Below are positions 59,958-64,000 of a DNA stretch of 64,000 bases, piece after piece (the first letter of the stretch is position 1; each line of letters opens with the position of its first letter). The DNA is from Candidatus Flexifilum affinis (GTDB lineage: Bacteria; Chloroflexota; Anaerolineae; Aggregatilineales; Phototrophicaceae): NCBI GenBank assembly GCA_016713325.1, contig JADJPJ010000087.1:558001-622000 (forward strand), given 5' to 3'. A program made the position numbers and the translations under genes. The notes below the pieces were generated by a model, which saw only the letters and a list, made by a program, of their open reading frames with translations, was not told the origin of the DNA and did not search any database.

Positions 59958-61142
59958 ATGTTTCGGATTTTTCTGTCGATCGCTGCGCTGCTGCTGGCGT
60001 CGTCAGCAGCAGCGCAGGACTCCCCTGCTGTGCCGGAAGTGCCGGTGGGAACGAACTACACCTGGACGGAAATCGTGTCAGGTTTTGATAATCCGCTGTA
60101 CGTTACCCATGCCGGCGATGGCAGTGGCCGACTCTTCGTCGTCGAGCAGACGGGCTATATCCTGGTTGTCCAGGATGACGACTATCTGTTCGACCCATTT
60201 CTTGACGTGAGTATGCTGCTCTCCGAGGATGTGTTTCAGGGCGGGTATACTGAACGAGGTCTCCTGGGGCTGGCTTTCGCGCCTGACTATGCGAATAGCG
60301 GTGTCTTCTACGTCAGCCATACGGATGAACTGGGTAACAATGTCATTGCCCGCTATCGTGTCAGCGCGGACGACCCCAACGTCGCCGATGCGAGCAGCCG
60401 CGAGATCATCTATCAGGCACAGCAGTTGTTCTATGACCACAACGGCGGCCATATCAGTTTCGGCCCCGATGGCTACCTGTACATCAGTATCGGCGATGGT
60501 GGCTCTCTGGGAGACAATCCCGGTGTTACATCACAGAACCTCACGCTTCCGCTGGGCAAGCTTATGCGCATTGATGTGAACCATCGCGACGGCGACCGAC
60601 CCTACGCCATCCCGGCGAACAACCCGTTTGTCGGCATCGCCGATGCGCTGCCGGAGATCTGGGCTTATGGCCTGCGCAATCCATGGCGCTTCAGTTTTGA
60701 CCGCGCCACCGGTGACCTCTATATCGGCGATGTCGGCCAGTACGACTATGAAGAAATCAACTATGAAGCGGCCGGCAGCCCGGGTGGCCGCAACTATGGC
60801 TGGTTCATGATGGAAGCAAACCATCCTTACCGCGGGACCGCGGACATGGCCGACGAGTTCGACGCACCGGTCGCCGAGTATCCGCACATTGTGGGCTGCT
60901 CAGTCACGGGCGGATACGTCTATCGCGGAGCAAATCTGCCGGAGTTGAACGGCGTCTACTTCTTCGGCGACTACTGCAACGGCCGCACCTGGTCGCTCTT
61001 CCAGGCTGCCGACGGACGATGGAAGGTTCAGCCGTTCATGGAGACCGGCCGGATCGTCAGCTCATTTGGCGAAGACGAGGCCGGCGAGCTGTATATCGTA
61101 GATTACAAGGGGACCATTCTTCGGCTGGATCGCGCTCAATGA
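59958..61142 (+). CDS. Secreted PQQ-type sugar dehydrogenase-like beta-propeller (GSDH family)
   Basis: A 394-residue protein with a signal peptide (about 1-19) and a six-bladed beta-propeller of the soluble glucose dehydrogenase family: SGFDNPLYVTHAGDGSGRLF, GLLGLAFAPDYANSGVFYVS, YDHNGGHISFGPDGYLYISI, IWAYGLRNPWRFSFD and DVGQYDYEEIN. Key His and Arg blocks are present. No PQQ synthesis genes are in the window, and several family members have no proven dehydrogenase activity. Its stop overlaps the start of the next SGNH gene. Confidence 0.85.
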   Translation: MFRIFLSIAALLLASSAAAQDSPAVPEVPVGTNYTWTEIVSGFDNPLYVTHAGDGSGRLFVVEQTGYILVVQDDDYLFDPFLDVSMLLSEDVFQGGYTERGLLGLAFAPDYANSGVFYVSHTDELGNNVIARYRVSADDPNVADASSREIIYQAQQLFYDHNGGHISFGPDGYLYISIGDGGSLGDNPGVTSQNLTLPLGKLMRIDVNHRDGDRPYAIPANNPFVGIADALPEIWAYGLRNPWRFSFDRATGDLYIGDVGQYDYEEINYEAAGSPGGRNYGWFMMEANHPYRGTADMADEFDAPVAEYPHIVGCSVTGGYVYRGANLPELNGVYFFGDYCNGRTWSLFQAADGRWKVQPFMETGRIVSSFGEDEAGELYIVDYKGTILRLDRAQ

Positions 61143-62131
61143 CGCCCATTTTCATCGCGGCACTCGCCATCGGCATCCTCCTCATCACGCTGCTCGTTCA
61201 GCGCCGCGCTCCTGCGCTCAGACGAGCGGCCGGTGGGCTGCTGGTGACGTATTTCACGTTGATTCTGCTGTTCGGCGCCGGGGAAGTGTTTTTCCGTTGT
61301 TGCTTCGCGCAGTCCGAGAACACCGTCTCGAAAGCCACACTCAACTGGCTCGATCGCAACTGGCGAGTCAACTCCCTCGGCTTTCGTGACCGTGAGTGGA
61401 CGTCCGACATGTGGACCGGCAAGACGACCATCCTGGTGACAGGCGACTCCTTCACCGCCGGATGGGGCATCGACGACCCCGCTGACCGTTATACGGACGT
61501 GCTTGCATCCCGCCTGGGAAGCGATTACACGGTCATGAACCTAGGCATTTATGGCACGTCGACGCCGGAGCAGCTCGATCTGCTGGAGTCGCACCCTGTT
61601 CAGATGCCGGATGTGGTTATCATGCAGTACTTTCTCAACGACATCAACTACACCATGCTGTCGCAGGGCGTCCTGCCGACTCCAAAACCAGCTCCAGCCT
61701 GGGCCGAAGAGTCGTACCTCCTGAACTTCTTCTACAATCGGTTAATCGGAAGGCTGATCGACCCCCACTACAACCGCGACTGGTGGAGCGAGAACTACGC
61801 CGCCTACGATAACGCCGTGCTCTGGGACCTGCACCGGGCGGAGATCGAAGCCTATATCGACCATGTTGACTCGGTCGGGGCGAGGCTTATCGTGGTCATC
61901 TTCCCCAACATGCTTGACCCCGTTCGCAGCATCCCGTATGTCGATCGAGTAGCGCAGGCGATCGAGGCAACCGGCCATGACGAGATTCTGAAGTTGTTTG
62001 ACGCCGCGGCTGCCTGGACTCCGCAGGAGCGCATGGTCTCGCCGCAGGACACCCACCCGAGTGTCGCCTTCCATCACTTCGTCGGCGACCTGATCGCCGG
62101 CCAATACTTCGACGCGCCGGGAGCCAGCTAA
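61139..62131 (+). CDS. SGNH hydrolase-like membrane protein, paralog A
   Basis: A 330-residue protein with two N-terminal helices (about 3-20 and 30-50) and an outside SGNH domain: LVTGDSFTAGWGIDDPADRY, MQYFLNDINYTML and SPQDTHPSVAFHHFVG with the catalytic Asp-x-His. Probably an esterase or acetyl transferase acting on a surface glycan. The ATG at 61139 overlaps the propeller gene stop. It is 1 base from paralog B. Confidence 0.85.
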   Translation: MTPIFIAALAIGILLITLLVQRRAPALRRAAGGLLVTYFTLILLFGAGEVFFRCCFAQSENTVSKATLNWLDRNWRVNSLGFRDREWTSDMWTGKTTILVTGDSFTAGWGIDDPADRYTDVLASRLGSDYTVMNLGIYGTSTPEQLDLLESHPVQMPDVVIMQYFLNDINYTMLSQGVLPTPKPAPAWAEESYLLNFFYNRLIGRLIDPHYNRDWWSENYAAYDNAVLWDLHRAEIEAYIDHVDSVGARLIVVIFPNMLDPVRSIPYVDRVAQAIEATGHDEILKLFDAAAAWTPQERMVSPQDTHPSVAFHHFVGDLIAGQYFDAPGAS

Positions 62132-62132
62132 G

Positions 62133-63098
62133 ATGCTGGCGCTCGTCTTGGGAGTGCTTGGGTGCGGCATCGTCTTTTCGATCGGCGGACTCCAGCATCG
62201 CTGGAAGAGACTTCGCTCGGTCTTCCGTGCCCTGCTGGTATCTTACGGCACGCTCGTCCTCCTGCTGGTACTCGGCGAAGCCTACTTCCGTTTCATCCAT
62301 GCCGACTCCGAAGGTGCGCTGGCCAAGACCAACTGGATTGCGCGCTACTGGCAGGAGAATTCACATGGCTATCGCGATTCTGAATGGTCTGCTGACGCTT
62401 GGTCGGGTAAAGTGACTGTCGCCGCTGTCGGCGATTCATTTACCGCGGGTTGGGGCATCGCCAATCCGGCTGACCGTTTTACGGACATACTGGCCCAGTC
62501 GTTGGGTGAGGGCTATCGCGTTTTCAACCTCGGACTCCTGGGAACGTCGACCGTCGAACAAACCGATACCGTTCGCATGCTGCCCGTCGCACCCGACATC
62601 ATCATCTGGCAGTACTTTCTGAACGACATCGAATATACGCTGCTGCGCCTCGGGCTCTACGAAGCGCCGCCATCCGCCAACCCCATTACGCAGGACTCGT
62701 ACTTGGCGAATTATCTCTATTCGCGCGTCACCGCCGGCTTTGACGCCCACTATTGGGAGCGGCGCTATGCGGCCGACGATAACCCCTCCGTTTGGCGTGC
62801 CCACGAACAGGAAATCATCGAGTTTGTCACGTCGGCGCAAGAGCGTGGCTCGCGACTTATCCTGGTTATCTTCCCTAACATGGCCGACCCCTATCGCAGC
62901 ATCGCCTACGTCGATCGCGTTGCAGATGCGGCTGCCAGTGCCGGCGTTGAGGAAGTACTCAAGCTCTTCGATGCCGCCGACGCGATGCCACTGAACGAAC
63001 GCATCGTCTCTCCGCGCGATGCTCACCCCAGTGTGGCCTTTCATCATTACGTTGGCGAGCGCATCACTCATGAATTCTTTCTGAATGCCGGGCAATGA
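62133..63098 (+). CDS. SGNH hydrolase-like membrane protein, paralog B
   Basis: A 321-residue close paralog of the previous gene, with the same two-helix N terminus and catalytic blocks (AVGDSFTAGWGIANPADRFT, WQYFLNDIEYTLL, SPRDAHPSVAFHHYVG). The catalytic His remains in the closing block. Tandem duplication with retention of all motifs suggests two related substrates rather than decay. Confidence 0.85.
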   Translation: MLALVLGVLGCGIVFSIGGLQHRWKRLRSVFRALLVSYGTLVLLLVLGEAYFRFIHADSEGALAKTNWIARYWQENSHGYRDSEWSADAWSGKVTVAAVGDSFTAGWGIANPADRFTDILAQSLGEGYRVFNLGLLGTSTVEQTDTVRMLPVAPDIIIWQYFLNDIEYTLLRLGLYEAPPSANPITQDSYLANYLYSRVTAGFDAHYWERRYAADDNPSVWRAHEQEIIEFVTSAQERGSRLILVIFPNMADPYRSIAYVDRVADAAASAGVEEVLKLFDAADAMPLNERIVSPRDAHPSVAFHHYVGERITHEFFLNAGQ

Positions 63099-63133
63099 AA
63101 AGGTGGCTGCAACGCCCATTGAGGCCCCTTCAC

Positions 63134-63162
63134 TTGAGAATCACCGAAGATTGCCCTAGAAT
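63134..63162 (+). promoter_or_regulatory. Promoter candidate for the carbamoyltransferase operon
   Basis: TTGAGA at 63134-63139 and TAGAAT at 63157-63162 with 17 bases between; 30 bases before the start at 63192. Confidence 0.55.
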
Positions 63163-63191
63163 CGAAGTATCGTAACGTCAAGGAGCCATCA

Positions 63192-63428
63192 TTGAGCGAC
63201 ATTGTCCGCCTGGCATGGGCGCGGTTTGGCATCATCACCGGCGCGATCGGCGATTTGCAGGGACGCGCCGTCGTGACCATCTTCTACTGGACGATCTTCG
63301 TGCCTTTCGCGCTGGTGTCGCGACTGACGAGCGATCCCCTCCGAATCCGGGGGGAGGCAAGCAAACCGCACTGGATCGAGCGGACCCCGGCGGGCAATAC
63401 ACTTGAAGAAGCAAGGGAACAGGGGTAA
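63192..63428 (+). CDS. Small DUF5989-like membrane protein
   Basis: A 78-residue protein from TTG 63192 (AGGAG site) with one hydrophobic segment (about 25-45, VVTIFYWTIFVPFALVSRL) and a polar tail. Small proteins of this look sit directly before carbamoyltransferase genes in many surface-polysaccharide loci (DUF5989); that is the basis of the call. The carbamoyltransferase follows 3 bases downstream. Confidence 0.6.
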   Translation: MSDIVRLAWARFGIITGAIGDLQGRAVVTIFYWTIFVPFALVSRLTSDPLRIRGEASKPHWIERTPAGNTLEEAREQG

Positions 63429-63431
63429 GCC

Positions 63432-64000
63432 ATGGCGATTCTGGGCATTTCTTGCTTCTATCATGACGCCGCCGCCGCGCTGATCGGCGACGATGGCGAG
63501 CTGATCGCTGCCGCCATGGAAGAACGCTTCTCGCGCAAGAAACACGATAACAGCTTTCCCAAGAAAGCGATCGAGTTCTGCCTGCGCTATGCCAAGTTGA
63601 AGGGTGAAGACCTGGACTATGTGGTTTTCTACGAGAAGCCGCTGGTCAAGTTCGAGCGTATCCTGCTCACCGCGCTGAACACTTTCCCGCAGTCAGCCGA
63701 TGTCTGGCGCGACGCCATGACCAACTGGCTCAAAGACAAGCTATGGATCAAGAGCATCATCGCCAAAGAAACCGGCGTGAAGACCGACAAGGTGCTCTTC
63801 TGCGACCACCACATGAGCCATGCCGCCAGCGCCTTCTTTGCTAGCCCATTCCGCGAGGCGGCGGTGCTGACCGTCGACGGCGTCGGCGAATGGACGACCA
63901 CTACCATGGGAACCGCCGAGTCGACCTGGGTCGGCGACTCCGGCGGCAAAAACCACATCAACCTGTACCGCGAGCAGCGCTTCCCCCACTCCATCGGCTT
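63432..64000 (+). CDS. Carbamoyltransferase (NodU/CmcH family), cut by the window end
   Basis: About 190 residues are visible from ATG 63432: AILGISCFYHDAAAALIGDD, AAMEERFSRKKHDNSFPKKA, FCDHHMSHAASAFFASPF and the TVDGVGEWTTTTMG block, all typical of the N-terminal ASKHA half. The family transfers a carbamoyl group to hydroxyls of sugars or antibiotics. In this locus a carbamoylated surface glycan is likely. The C-terminal YrdC-like half lies outside the window. Confidence 0.92.
   Translation, partial: MAILGISCFYHDAAAALIGDDGELIAAAMEERFSRKKHDNSFPKKAIEFCLRYAKLKGEDLDYVVFYEKPLVKFERILLTALNTFPQSADVWRDAMTNWLKDKLWIKSIIAKETGVKTDKVLFCDHHMSHAASAFFASPFREAAVLTVDGVGEWTTTTMGTAESTWVGDSGGKNHINLYREQRFPHSIG

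Overview
The window (GC about 58-60 %) reads as a chromosomal segment of a free-living heterotroph. The gene content fits Chloroflexota, perhaps an Anaerolineae-like lineage: Ser/Thr kinases with fused sensor-like tails, LysM and SH3 secreted proteins, PMT/GT-C-like membrane proteins, a BTAD regulator, a polyphosphate-glucokinase-like gene, and no outer-membrane/LPS genes. This assignment is inference; no 16S rRNA or other phylogenetic marker was tested. I saw no phage, insertion sequence, integrase or CRISPR array. No gene-free stretch exceeds 300 bases, except 43837-44230, which holds a terminator, tRNA-Arg and two promoters.

Layout. 1-1055 (-): yajC and the start of secD (protein export). 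1134-5077 (+): a secreted protein, a NERD-like membrane protein and a PMT-type glycosyltransferase. 5102-9288 (-): a probable operon of a DUF2207 membrane protein (frameshifted), a zinc-ribbon membrane protein, a helical protein and an SPFH/SHOCT protein. 9451-14059: a LysM/glycosidase-like protein and two Ser/Thr kinases arranged tail to tail. 14077-15773 (-): a dGTPase-like HD hydrolase and a DUF420 membrane protein. 15901-22240 (+): a phenylalanine/tyrosine degradation operon running from an Lrp-type regulator through aminotransferase, HPPD, FAH, HmgA and a flavin-reductase-like protein to phenylalanine hydroxylase. 22297-27557: a secreted SH3 protein, a DUF4062-TPR protein with a UBP-type zinc finger gene upstream, and an SH3 lipoprotein. 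27554-30619 (-): hisHAFIE, preceded by a promoter, an 18-codon ORF with three His codons and an intrinsic terminator, i.e. a likely histidine attenuator. 30722-32871 (+): a SAM hydroxide adenosyltransferase and a MurA with Asp in place of the usual active-site Cys. 32868-39398 (-): selB, a coiled-coil protein, a cytosolic Cys-cluster subtilase and a glycogen debranching enzyme. 39523-43836: a thioesterase, an acyl-CoA synthetase with a strong promoter and a palindromic operator candidate, a membrane protein, and a BTAD regulator (frameshifted). 43910-46225: tRNA-Arg(UCU) divergent from gyrB. 46307-50523 (-): acyl-CoA dehydrogenase, ALDH7-type dehydrogenase, two small unknown genes and a glucokinase of the polyphosphate type. 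50699-64000 (mostly +): an accessory cell-surface/exopolysaccharide locus with a SUMF1 lipoprotein, three SGNH proteins, a GT2, a sugar-nucleotide epimerase, two tandem paralogous large membrane proteins, a PQQ-type sugar dehydrogenase-like protein, a DUF5989-like protein and a truncated carbamoyltransferase.

Four genes (DUF2207, the aminotransferase, the BTAD regulator and the first tandem membrane protein) each carry one apparent single-base frameshift while the rest of the gene looks constrained. That may reflect uncorrected sequencing errors or recent lesions. Coordinates for these genes are given across both frames.
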